Assembly (NCBI GenBank): GCA_027028725.1
Contig: JALVIB010000068.1
Location: forward strand, 1 to 22,424
Origin: Candidatus Altimarinota bacterium
Lineage (GTDB): Bacteria; Patescibacteriota; Gracilibacteria; UBA4473
Reading direction: 5' to 3'
DNA length: 22,424 bases
Part shown: piece by piece, positions 7,463-13,906 of the stretch
Position numbering within the stretch: position 1 is the stretch's first letter
Layout: every line of letters starts with the position of its first letter
Notes under the pieces: generated by a model
Told to the model about the DNA's origin: nothing
Database searches by the model: none
Seen by the model: only the letters and a program-made list of their open reading frames with translations
Program-made: the position numbers and the translations under genes

Positions 7463-8440
7463 ATGACAAGAATACTGACCGGAATTCAGCCGAGTGGAGA
7501 ACTGCATATTGGTAATTATTTTGGAGCGATTAAGCCGATGCTGGAATACCAAAATGATCCCAATAATGAGATGTTTTTCTTCATCGCGGATTTGCATGCA
7601 CTGACTTCGCTCAAAAATCCCGCGAAATTTCGCGAGTATTCCAAAAACGCCATTTTGGACTGGTTGGCACTTGGGTTGGATCCCGCGAAATCTTTATTTT
7701 ATCGTCAATCTGATGTGCCAGCACATACGGAATTGTTTTGGTATCTTTTATGTTTAACACCACTGGGAATGTTGGAACGCGCGCATTCTTTCAAAGATAA
7801 AAAAGCCAAAGGTTTGGACACAAATGCCGGACTTTTTACTTATCCGATGTTGATGGCAGCGGATATTTTGCTATATTCCGCGGACAAAGTGCCAGTTGGG
7901 AAAGATCAAAAACAGCATGTGGAAATGTCGCGGGATATTGCCCAGAAATTTAATCACACTTTTGGGGAAACTTTCGTCCTGCCGGAGCCGGATATACAGA
8001 AAAATGTCCAAACAATTCCCGGTTTAGATGGGCAAAAAATGTCGAAATCTTACGGAAACACTATTCCGATTTTTGCGGACGAAAAAACTTTGAAAAAGAA
8101 AATTATGTCGGTTAAAACTGAGTCCAAAAGTTTAGGGGAACCGCTAAATCCAGATACTTGTAATGTTTTCGCGTTTCACAAATTGTTTGAAAATCCGAAT
8201 TTGGCAGAACTTCGCGAAAAATATTTAACCGGAAAAATCGGCTACGGAGATTCCAAAAAACAACTTTTTGAACTGGTTTGGGATTATTTCGCGGAAGCGC
8301 GTGCGCGACGGGAAAATTTCGCGGGAAATTGGGATGAAATGGAAAAGATTATGCAGAATGGAGCCAAAAAAGCCCGCGAAATTTCGCGGGCTAAGTTGGA
8401 TGAGGTGAGAGAGAAGGTTGGGGTAGGCTTACTTGTCTGA
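7463..8440 (+). CDS. trpS: Tryptophanyl-tRNA synthetase
   Basis: 325 residues. The enzyme charges tRNA-Trp. I place the start at the ATG at 7463 (MTRILTGIQPSGELHIGN), the usual TrpS N-terminus; a TTG nine codons upstream would add an atypical extension. The class I HIGH box is HIGN at 15-18 and the KMSKS loop is KMSKS at 192-196. The length is normal for the family. The gene contains motifs near 7619, 7682 and 8317, and a perfect 22-bp palindrome made of two opposed motif copies at 8371-8392, within the last codons (KKAREISRAK). It ends in TGA, overlapping the convergent gene at 8429 by 12 bp. It is flanked on both sides by motif-free orphan gene pairs on the opposite strand. Confidence 0.95.
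   Translation: MTRILTGIQPSGELHIGNYFGAIKPMLEYQNDPNNEMFFFIADLHALTSLKNPAKFREYSKNAILDWLALGLDPAKSLFYRQSDVPAHTELFWYLLCLTPLGMLERAHSFKDKKAKGLDTNAGLFTYPMLMAADILLYSADKVPVGKDQKQHVEMSRDIAQKFNHTFGETFVLPEPDIQKNVQTIPGLDGQKMSKSYGNTIPIFADEKTLKKKIMSVKTESKSLGEPLNPDTCNVFAFHKLFENPNLAELREKYLTGKIGYGDSKKQLFELVWDYFAEARARRENFAGNWDEMEKIMQNGAKKAREISRAKLDEVREKVGVGLLV
8371..8392. repeat. 22-bp perfect palindrome built from two opposed iterated motifs
   Basis: AGCCCGCGAAA followed directly by TTTCGCGGGCT: two copies of the iterated core head to head, inside the 3' end of trpS. It could form a strong hairpin in DNA or mRNA about 50 bases before the stop codon. Confidence 0.9.
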
Positions 8441-8956
8441 AAAAATATCTTTTGAAAGAGGAACGTTTACTTTTTCTATTTGATTATCTTTTAGAAGGGA
8501 ATTGGCATAACGAAGTGCTTTTTTAGGATCATTAGGATATTTCAAATTACCTAGTTCAGATGCTTGGTCAACAGTCATTCCTTTGTTCATTTCTGCTTGA
8601 ACATAGTATTCTCCATTATCTTTGGTAATTTGGTTAAAATGTATTTTATTAATACCTCCATAATTTCCATTTTCTTCATGCCATTTCTTAACTGTATTTT
8701 CTATAGATTGTTTTTGTTTTGCCGTAAGTGTAACATTATTTTCTGCTGTCTCATTATTAGTTTTACTATTTTTGCTTTCAGACGATTTAGGTGGATTTTT
8801 GGGGTCATCATTATTATCTAAAAGAGCATTTAAATTAGTATCTACCGAAAGATCTACATCTCTAGTCTGAGTCTCAACAGTCTCATTTGCTGATTCTAAG
8901 AAGATGAATTTTGCGAAATTTTCGCTTGCCGATGCCGATTTTAATAATTTTTTCAT
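8429..8956 (-). CDS. Hypothetical protein (orphan), second of a two-gene unit
   Basis: 175 residues. Residues 30-75 are a Asp/Asn/Ser/Thr/Glu-rich, probably disordered region. The C-terminal half (from about residue 76, VTLTAKQKQSIENTVKKW) looks globular, with YYVQAEMNKGMTVDQASELG as its most distinctive stretch. I recognise no family. The start lies 11 bp downstream of the stop of the gene at 8968-9291, so the two are likely co-transcribed. Its 3' end overlaps the 3' end of trpS by 12 bp in convergent orientation. The coding region lacks exact copies of the iterated motif. Confidence 0.6.
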   Translation of the reverse strand: MKKLLKSASASENFAKFIFLESANETVETQTRDVDLSVDTNLNALLDNNDDPKNPPKSSESKNSKTNNETAENNVTLTAKQKQSIENTVKKWHEENGNYGGINKIHFNQITKDNGEYYVQAEMNKGMTVDQASELGNLKYPNDPKKALRYANSLLKDNQIEKVNVPLSKDIFSDK

Positions 8957-8967
8957 TTTTATATTGG

Positions 8968-9291
8968 TTATTGAATTATTATTTTATTAAGTTCTGTTTC
9001 AAGAAACTGATCTAATTCTGCTAATTCTTGAGAGCGTATGGCTTCTTCTCTTTGATGAATTGTGTCGAGAGTTTTATGAACTTCTTTTAATTTCTCTTGT
9101 CCCTTAGTGATTTTTTCTTCGTCTTCCTTTTTATGTTTAGCAATTGCCTCAGTTAGAAGTTTATAAACTTTTTCAACTTTTCTTTCGCTAATAGTTTTGT
9201 ATTCCCGAAGCAGCCTCTGTTCCATTTCCTCAGTAAGGAAATGAGAAGCAATTTTTACTAATTTTGGAATTTCTTCGCGTTTATTTATCAT
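8968..9291 (-). CDS. Hypothetical coiled-coil protein (orphan)
   Basis: 107 residues, predicted almost entirely helical, with Glu/Lys/Leu periodicity typical of a coiled coil from about residue 35 to 100 (KVEKVYKLLTEAIAKHKK, then QELAELDQFLETEL). There is no signal peptide or membrane segment. It is first in a likely operon with the 175-residue gene at 8429-8956 and is preceded by an extended -10 promoter element at 9318-9326. The coding sequence is AT-rich and free of iterated motifs. Function unknown. Confidence 0.6.
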   Translation of the reverse strand: MINKREEIPKLVKIASHFLTEEMEQRLLREYKTISERKVEKVYKLLTEAIAKHKKEDEEKITKGQEKLKEVHKTLDTIHQREEAIRSQELAELDQFLETELNKIIIQ

Positions 9292-9317
9292 TGGTGATTT
9301 TTTTATTAAATCTGGTT

Positions 9318-9326
9318 ATTATATCA
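9318..9326 (-). promoter_or_regulatory. Extended -10 promoter element for the 9291-8429 operon
   Basis: On the minus strand TGATATAAT (9326-9318) is a full extended -10. The -35 region at 17 bp (TTTATT) is poor, which is common with extended -10 promoters. The transcript would start about 20 bases before the ATG at 9291. Confidence 0.45.
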
Positions 9327-9372
9327 CAAAATCTTAATAAAATAAAGTAAAAATCCCGCGAAATTTTCTTTT

Positions 9373-9401
9373 TTGCGTTATTTATTAGAGTTTTCTATAA
9401 T
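9373..9401 (+). promoter_or_regulatory. Candidate promoter for the epimerase gene
   Basis: TTGCGT (9373-9378), 17-bp spacer, consensus TATAAT (9396-9401). The leader of about 50 bases contains an iterated motif (near 9402) and a CCCCCTTA...AGGGGG hairpin unit (9420-9445). The promoter lies between two inverted motif copies, near 9356 and 9402. Confidence 0.5.
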
Positions 9402-9459
9402 TTCGCGGGATTTTAAAACCCCCTTAATCCCATTTGTCAGGGGGAAATAATATAGAAAA

Positions 9460-10548
9460 ATGAAGAAAAAAATATTGGTTACAGGCGGCGCAGGATTTAT
9501 TGGATCAAATTTCTGCAATATAAATCGCGAAAAATTTGATATTGTTGCTTTGGACAACTTATTTCTCGGCGATCCGGATAATCTGCATCCTGATGTGAAA
9601 TTTATGCAGGGAAGTGCGTGTAATGAGGAAGATTTGGAGAAGTGTTTGGAGATGTTTGAAACACCTCACCAACAACAACCTCACCCCAACCCTCCCGAGA
9701 ACTCGGGACTAGAAGGAGAGGGAGCTAACGGAAAAAATCCCCACCGCCTTGCGGGGCGCGGCGCGAAAATTGATGCTGTTTTGCACCTAGCGGGGACGAG
9801 TTCAGCGCCGATGTTCGCCGGAGAAAATTATGTCGCGGGATATTTAAACTCTACGGAAAGTTTTTTGCACACAATAGAATTCGCGAGAAAATGCGGCGCG
9901 AAAAGATTTTTGTACGCTTCAACTTCCTCAATTTACGGTAACCAAGAACTTCCGTTAAGCGAAGACAAACCAGTTTTTCCGACAAATCATTATTCAGTTT
10001 CCAAGCTTTTTTACGAAAATGCCTGCACGGCGTATCACCAAAATTATCCAGAAATGGAAACTGTCGGATTCCGGTTTATGTCGGTTTATGGACCAAACGA
10101 AGAAGCCAAAGGCGAATACGCGAATTTAATTTCGCAGTTTATTTGGGATTTTTCGCGAGGAAATCCGCCAATTATTTACGGAGACGGAACGCAAACTCGC
10201 GATTTCACAAATGTCGCCGATATTGTTCAAGGAATTACGCTCGCCATAGAATCCCGCGAAAATTTGGGTTCAACCGTTTTCAATATTGGTCGTGGGGAAA
10301 GCACTTCGCTAAACGAAATGATTAAAATTATTAAAAAATACTTAGAAACCGATCTTGAACCGAAATATATTCCCAATCCCGTTAAAGAAAACTACATTCG
10401 GGCACAACACGCGGATATTTCCAAAATTTCGCGGGTTTTGGGATTTAAACCACGGATTTCTTTAGACGAAGGAATTCGATTGCAGATAGAAAATTTGCGA
10501 CCAGAAAAAATCCGTGGGACTAGTTCGGATAAAATAGTTAACAATTAA
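9460..10548 (+). CDS. NAD-dependent nucleotide-sugar epimerase/dehydratase (extended SDR)
   Basis: 362 residues. The Rossmann NAD-binding motif GGAGFIG is at 9-15 (G9/G12/G15). The catalytic Tyr-Lys pair is YSVSK at 178-182, and a Ser/Thr-rich TSSIYG segment at 155-160 supplies the third catalytic residue. The C-terminal part (GDGTQTRDFTNVADIV, then the FNIGRG-type sugar-binding region) matches UDP-glucose 4-epimerase-like enzymes that build surface sugars; the exact substrate cannot be read. Residues 68-103 (from ETPHQQQ to GRGAK) interrupt the normal link between the second Rossmann strand and DAVLHLAG. They are encoded by two dispersed palindromic repeats, at 9679-9728 and 9732-9771, inserted in frame. 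The reading frame and all catalytic motifs remain intact, so the enzyme may still be active. Confidence 0.9.
   Translation: MKKKILVTGGAGFIGSNFCNINREKFDIVALDNLFLGDPDNLHPDVKFMQGSACNEEDLEKCLEMFETPHQQQPHPNPPENSGLEGEGANGKNPHRLAGRGAKIDAVLHLAGTSSAPMFAGENYVAGYLNSTESFLHTIEFARKCGAKRFLYASTSSIYGNQELPLSEDKPVFPTNHYSVSKLFYENACTAYHQNYPEMETVGFRFMSVYGPNEEAKGEYANLISQFIWDFSRGNPPIIYGDGTQTRDFTNVADIVQGITLAIESRENLGSTVFNIGRGESTSLNEMIKIIKKYLETDLEPKYIPNPVKENYIRAQHADISKISRVLGFKPRISLDEGIRLQIENLRPEKIRGTSSDKIVNN
9679..9728 (+). repeat. CCTCACCCC...GAGAGGGAGCTAA palindromic repeat, copy 2, inside a gene
   Basis: A 50-bp unit nearly identical to the intergenic copies at 1096-1143 and 16411-16460, with the inner 16-bp palindrome TCCCGAGAACTCGGGA at 9693-9708. 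Here it is translated as part of the epimerase (PHPNPPENSGLEGEGAN). Confidence 0.9.
9732..9771 (+). repeat. 21-bp palindromic insert splitting the iterated motif inside the epimerase gene
   Basis: AAAAAATCCC (9732-9741) and GCGAAAATT (9763-9771) are the motif halves. The 21-bp insert (9742-9762) begins CACCGCC and ends GGGGCGCGGC. It adds seven residues and preserves the frame. The insert closely matches the one at 21347-21367. Confidence 0.85.
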
Positions 10549-10710
10549 TAGTTAGAAGTTAATAGTTAATAATTGTTCAAAAATCCCGCGAAAAAATAAG
10601 ATGAATTCCTTTTATCTCCCCCTTGAGAAAGGGGGACTGAGGGGGATTTGCTAGAATTAGAAAGGAAGTAGATTGCTTCCCCCGCAAGGGCGGGGTCGCA
10701 ATGACAATAT
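10536..10710. repeat. Repeat mosaic between the epimerase and pilin-like genes
   Basis: In order: TTAATAGTTAGAAGTTAATAG units (10536-10573); motif near 10584; a CCCCCTTGAGAAAGGGGGA hairpin with a trailing TGAGGGGGATTT (about 10617-10650); and an ATTGC...GCAATGAC unit carrying an internal CCCCGC/GCGGGG hairpin (10672-10706). The CCCCCTT hairpin could help end epimerase transcription. Confidence 0.65.
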
Positions 10711-10714
10711 TTTT

Positions 10715-10743
10715 TTGTTTTCATTTACCAGAAATGGTAAAAT
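10715..10743 (+). promoter_or_regulatory. Promoter with overlapping operator-like inverted repeat; leaderless arrangement
   Basis: TTGTTT (10715-10720), 17-bp spacer, TAAAAT (10738-10743). Seven bases separate the -10 box from the ATG at 10751, so transcription would begin at or next to the start codon. A perfect inverted repeat, TTTACC-AGAAAT-GGTAAA (10724-10741), fills the spacer and overlaps the -10 box. That is the usual position for a repressor operator. Confidence 0.5.
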
Positions 10744-10750
10744 TTACCTG

Positions 10751-11530
10751 ATGAAAAAAATATTGGTCGGTTTCGTACTAGCAGTTGGAATTTTCGCGGG
10801 ATTTTCGCCAAATGTTTGGGCAGAGGATAAACCGAAAGAAGAGCCAGTTTTAAATTGTTTTTGGCTTGGGGTAAATGATTCGCTACAAGATGCGTGTAAG
10901 GAGGTGAAGATAGTTAAGAAAGATGTAGAGTTATGGATTGATGAAGAAGATATTAAGAAAATAAACGAAAATGTTGGTGCTTTTTATAAAGAAAATAAAA
11001 TTCATGATATTTTAGATGAAAATGACAATATTGAAGAAAAGTGTTTGTTAATTAAAGGGAATGTTGATCATTTATGTACTGAGGAGTTAGCTTTATTAAA
11101 TAAGGCTTTAAATACTTATGCAATAGGACTTATTAAATATTATGAGGGTTACGGAAGTAAATCAGAAATAGCCAAAGAAAAATATTTTCGGGAAGCGATT
11201 GATTATTTCAAAAAAGCGGAAAAATTCGCGAGAAAACCGGTTATTCATAGTGGGGGGATTTTGCCCGGTCCCAAAGCAGAAGATAGTGGAGAAAGCTATT
11301 TGTTAAACAAATTTTTAGTGAAATTTATTAACGGGTCATTGATAATGCTGTTTTCTATTGGAACGCTAATGTTGATTATTGGAGGATTGATGTTTCTATT
11401 CGCTTCTGAGGAAGAAGAGATGAAAACAAGAGCTAAGAGTACGATTTTTTGGGGAATTACAGGGATAGTTATTGCCATAATGGCTTACGCAATTGTTAAG
11501 TTTGTGATTGGGTTGGATTTTGGGTTTTAA
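10751..11530 (+). CDS. Secreted protein with T4SS-pilin-like double-membrane C-terminus
   Basis: 259 residues from the ATG at 10751. A further-upstream start would be read through repeat sequence and lacks a signal peptide. The signal peptide (MKKILVGFVLAVGIFAGF) likely ends after VWA at residue 24. A soluble helical domain of about 160 residues with four cysteines (C36, C49, C98, C109) follows. Two membrane helices end the protein, at about 193-217 and 231-254, separated by a charged EEEEMKTRAKS turn. This tail strongly resembles the pilin module (T4SS_pilin type) common in CPR genomes, where a small protein has a Gly-rich helix, a charged KxxAK turn and a second helix. The long N-terminal domain is unusual for a pilin, so it may be an accessory envelope protein instead. 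A motif-based terminator follows at 11530-11591. Confidence 0.7.
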   Translation: MKKILVGFVLAVGIFAGFSPNVWAEDKPKEEPVLNCFWLGVNDSLQDACKEVKIVKKDVELWIDEEDIKKINENVGAFYKENKIHDILDENDNIEEKCLLIKGNVDHLCTEELALLNKALNTYAIGLIKYYEGYGSKSEIAKEKYFREAIDYFKKAEKFARKPVIHSGGILPGPKAEDSGESYLLNKFLVKFINGSLIMLFSIGTLMLIIGGLMFLFASEEEEMKTRAKSTIFWGITGIVIAIMAYAIVKFVIGLDFGF

Positions 11531-11591
11531 AAAAATCCCGCGAAATTTCCACCTTCGCCAAGGCTTCGGAGGACAAGTCGCGGGATTTTTT
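11530..11591 (+). terminator. Terminator formed by two inverted iterated motifs
   Basis: A 14-bp perfect stem AAAAAATCCCGCGA (11530-11543) / TCGCGGGATTTTTT (11578-11591) begins at the last base of the stop codon and ends in six T. The 34-base loop contains a CCTTCGCCAAGGCTTCGGAG unit, a dispersed repeat that reads LRQGFGGQ when translated. Confidence 0.7.
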
Positions 11592-11642
11592 CGGTGTTCC
11601 TCTCGTATGGTGTTCCTCTCTATATTTTCCGTAAATTGGGGG

Positions 11643-12494
11643 CTAGTATTTTGCTCGGAAAGAGGCAAAAAGTCGTTTCGCGATAGCAACTGCTTGATCA
11701 ATATCATTTAAGTCAGATTTAACTTCAACAAGGAAAACATCTCCATCCTCTCCTGCTACAACAAATCTCGCGATAAATGAATATTTTCCTTCTTTCACTC
11801 CAACAAATCCTTCGACGAATTTTTTACTATTTAGACCAATTTCACCCAAAACAATATCTGTTTTTTGGTATTGTCGAACTGATTTACTAGTGCGGTAGAT
11901 ATCTCCTTGATAATCTCGGGTTCGAGAAATGGCGCGAGCGCATAATTCAAAATTTTCGCTACATTTGTTATCTAATTTTTTCGCGAGAAATTTAACACTT
12001 GATAATGGTAATTCTGAATTCAAGGTTCCGTCTTGGTCGTTTACGATAGAATTCGCGGGAATTTCTAAAGAATAAATTTCATTGTTGTAATTAACAAAAT
12101 CAGATTTTAGCAAAGTGTTTTTCGCCACAGGAACGGCTTGTCGGTGCGAATTTTTCGCAACAACATTCATTCCCAAAACACGGTTTGTAGAAGTTCGTAA
12201 TTTTAGATTTCGGTTGCTCACATTAGTTCGGTGCAGATTTCGTTTGCCGATTCGCGGAATTAAATAATTTCGGTGTAGGTGTAGAGCGACATCTCGACGA
12301 ACGACATTTTTTCGCGGGAAGAGAATTGTTTTTTGATTTCCTCGGCGGAAAGCATAGTGTCGATAACGACCACTTTCTTTGATTTTTTGCGAAATATAGC
12401 TGTGGTAAGCTTCTCGTGAAGCGCTGGACATTGGAACGATTAGAGCCGCTCCCAGCAAGCTCAATCCGATGGTTAGGGCAATAAATTTTTTCAT
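11643..12494 (-). CDS. Secreted Arg/His-rich protein, paralog 1
   Basis: 283 residues. The signal peptide MKKFIALTIGLSLLGAALIV likely ends near residue 25. Residues 26-130 are strongly basic, rich in Arg, His, Lys and Asn. Residues 137-283 form a globular domain starting EIYSLEIPANS, with a conserved cysteine pair C178-x6-C185 (CSENFELCA). It is the downstream member of a tandem pair with 12520-13386, with a 25-bp gap and the same layout: signal peptide, basic region, then a YS(L/V)xxP domain with an LCA motif. The globular domain start resembles the PsbP/Mog1-like segments in the lipoprotein at 2318-3682. The basic region could bind nucleic acid, teichoic-type polymers or a host surface; that is speculation. 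I know no named family. Confidence 0.7.
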   Translation of the reverse strand: MKKFIALTIGLSLLGAALIVPMSSASREAYHSYISQKIKESGRYRHYAFRRGNQKTILFPRKNVVRRDVALHLHRNYLIPRIGKRNLHRTNVSNRNLKLRTSTNRVLGMNVVAKNSHRQAVPVAKNTLLKSDFVNYNNEIYSLEIPANSIVNDQDGTLNSELPLSSVKFLAKKLDNKCSENFELCARAISRTRDYQGDIYRTSKSVRQYQKTDIVLGEIGLNSKKFVEGFVGVKEGKYSFIARFVVAGEDGDVFLVEVKSDLNDIDQAVAIAKRLFASFRAKY

Positions 12495-12519
12495 AATATA
12501 AGGGGGTTTAAAAAATATT

Positions 12520-13386
12520 TTATAATTTTAGGTTTCGGAACAAAGTTTCCATCAAGTTGCCGGCAGCAAACTTGTTCGATTCTGGAGCGCATCCAGTCAT
12601 TACTACAATGTTTCCAGTTAAAGGATTCATACTTGTGTAAGAATAGTAAACTTGGCCGTTGTGTTCAAATGTTTCCTGATAAGTTGGGAAAGAAACATCA
12701 GCATCACCAACACGAACTTGTCGCAAACGGAAAGTTTGTGATAAGTTTTTTACATCATCCATATTTTCGCGGGATTTTGAGTTTAATTGGCTAGCACACA
12801 ATTGAAAACTTAAGCCATCGCAAGATAGTGCAAGATTATCTTGGCGAATTTCTACGCTTAAATCTCTTTCGGCATCATAATATTTGCCACTTGCTGTTTT
12901 TGTAAAAGTTTTCGGCATTTTTACAGAATACCCATTTCCTTTTTCTACCGCGAAATATTCTTGATTGTGTTTGGCAATTGTTTCTACTTTTTTCAAACTA
13001 TCCCACTTGTAGTTTTGGTGATAAGCAGTTTCGCGGACAGCCAGTTTGTGCGGTTGTGGCAAAACATTATTAATTCGTGGGAAAAAACTGCGGTGAGCTA
13101 GTTTGTAAACCATGTATTTCTGTTTCACAAATCCCCGCGAAATTTGGCGGTTGTAGTTTCGCCAAAATAAAAACTTGTTTCCACGATTGCGACGAATACG
13201 AGCTTCTCGTTCAAGAGATCGTCTTAACTGATATTGATTGAACGGGAAAATTCGACTAGTTGTTTTGCGTACAGGCAAACAATGATTAAATCGGCAACGC
13301 CGAATGTAGTGAGCGGCTCCTTGGGAAATTGCTACAGAGGCAACTGCGACAGAAGCGACAGCGAGGATTGTGAGAAACTTTTTCAT
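12520..13386 (-). CDS. Secreted Arg/His-rich protein, paralog 2
   Basis: 288 residues. The signal peptide MKKFLTILAVASVAVASVAI likely ends near residue 24. Residues 25-125 are very basic (many Arg, plus His, Tyr and Asn). Residues 148-288 form a globular domain starting GYSVKMPKTF, with cysteines C189 and C197 in SCDGLSFQLCAS, matching the cysteine pair in the neighbour at 11643-12494. This gene is first in the pair and has a strong candidate promoter at 13468-13496. The leader of about 75 bases contains a hairpin (13416-13437) related to the 16-bp nested palindrome. An iterated motif lies inside the gene near 12767. Function unknown; likely extracellular or surface-bound. Confidence 0.7.
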   Translation of the reverse strand: MKKFLTILAVASVAVASVAISQGAAHYIRRCRFNHCLPVRKTTSRIFPFNQYQLRRSLEREARIRRNRGNKFLFWRNYNRQISRGFVKQKYMVYKLAHRSFFPRINNVLPQPHKLAVRETAYHQNYKWDSLKKVETIAKHNQEYFAVEKGNGYSVKMPKTFTKTASGKYYDAERDLSVEIRQDNLALSCDGLSFQLCASQLNSKSRENMDDVKNLSQTFRLRQVRVGDADVSFPTYQETFEHNGQVYYSYTSMNPLTGNIVVMTGCAPESNKFAAGNLMETLFRNLKL

Positions 13387-13467
13387 GTTTTAGATGATAA
13401 ATAAATAAGAATCTGTCCCGAGAACTCGTGGACGGGATTTTTTATTTTTATTTTTTATTTCGCGATA

Positions 13468-13496
13468 TTTTTAAATAATTTTTTACAAATTGTCAA
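13468..13496 (-). promoter_or_regulatory. Promoter for the paralogous secreted protein pair
   Basis: On the minus strand TTGACA (13496-13491), 17-bp spacer, TAAAAA (13473-13468). The -35 is consensus. The predicted leader of about 75 bases includes a TCCCG...CGGGA hairpin at 13437-13416, which could affect expression. Confidence 0.55.
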
Positions 13497-13546
13497 ATCT
13501 TTTTAATACATTTTTTTGTAAATGTAAAATTTCGCGGGAAAATTTT

Positions 13547-13747
13547 AGCAATTAATAGTTAATAGTTTAGGACAGCTTAAAAGCTAAAAAGTCGAAGAGA
13601 TAAAGAGCCTTAAGTTTTTTTATTCTCTTTAGTGAAAATGTTTTTTAAATTAACCCCCCTCTCCCCCCTTGGAAGGGGGGCATAAAAATTCGCGGGAAAT
13701 TTAGATAGCTCAAAAACTAAAAAGTCAAAAAGATTAAAAGCTTTAAG
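13547..13747. repeat. Composite dispersed repeat, copy B
   Basis: The same order of modules as 781-975: TTAATAGTTAATAG (13551-13567); AAAAGCTAAAAAGTCGAAGA (13574-13614); CCCCCCTCTCCCCCCTTGGA hairpin (13652-13680); an iterated motif variant (about 13688-13698); and a degraded second CTAAAAAGTCAAAAAGATTA unit (13703-13747). The gap 13387-13906 contains nothing else of note except promoter elements and motifs near 13529 and 13836. Confidence 0.8.
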
Positions 13748-13847
13748 TTTTTTTCTTCAAAAACTGTGAATTCAAATTCGCATCTGTATTTTATTCTTCT
13801 GACCTCTAAGTTTCTCCTTTTCTTCAGTGAAAAATCCCGCGAAATTT

Positions 13848-13876
13848 TTGGTTTTTCAAAAAATCGGTGCTAAAAT
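13848..13876 (+). promoter_or_regulatory. Candidate promoter for the phosphoketolase gene
   Basis: TTGGTT (13848-13853), 17-bp spacer, TAAAAT (13871-13876), leaving a leader of about 24 bases. An iterated motif lies just upstream of the -35 box. Confidence 0.45.
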
Positions 13877-13906
13877 TCTCGCGAAACAAAAATAAACCTC
13901 CAAAAA

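Noticed and set aside
5083..8440. UGA read as glycine (Gracilibacteria/Absconditabacteria code)
   Set aside because: glyQS, trpS, xfp, tpiA and pyrD are full length with glycine encoded by GGN and no internal UGA. trpS and the frameshifted gene end in UGA at sensible places.
9661..9768. Intein or frameshift in the epimerase gene
   Set aside because: The extra segment is only about 36 residues, lacks splicing residues and keeps the frame. Repeat similarity explains it.
10673..10750. Upstream start for the pilin-like protein (MLPPQGRGRN...)
   Set aside because: The extension is translated from an ATTGC...GCAATGAC repeat and the promoter, and it would bury the signal peptide.
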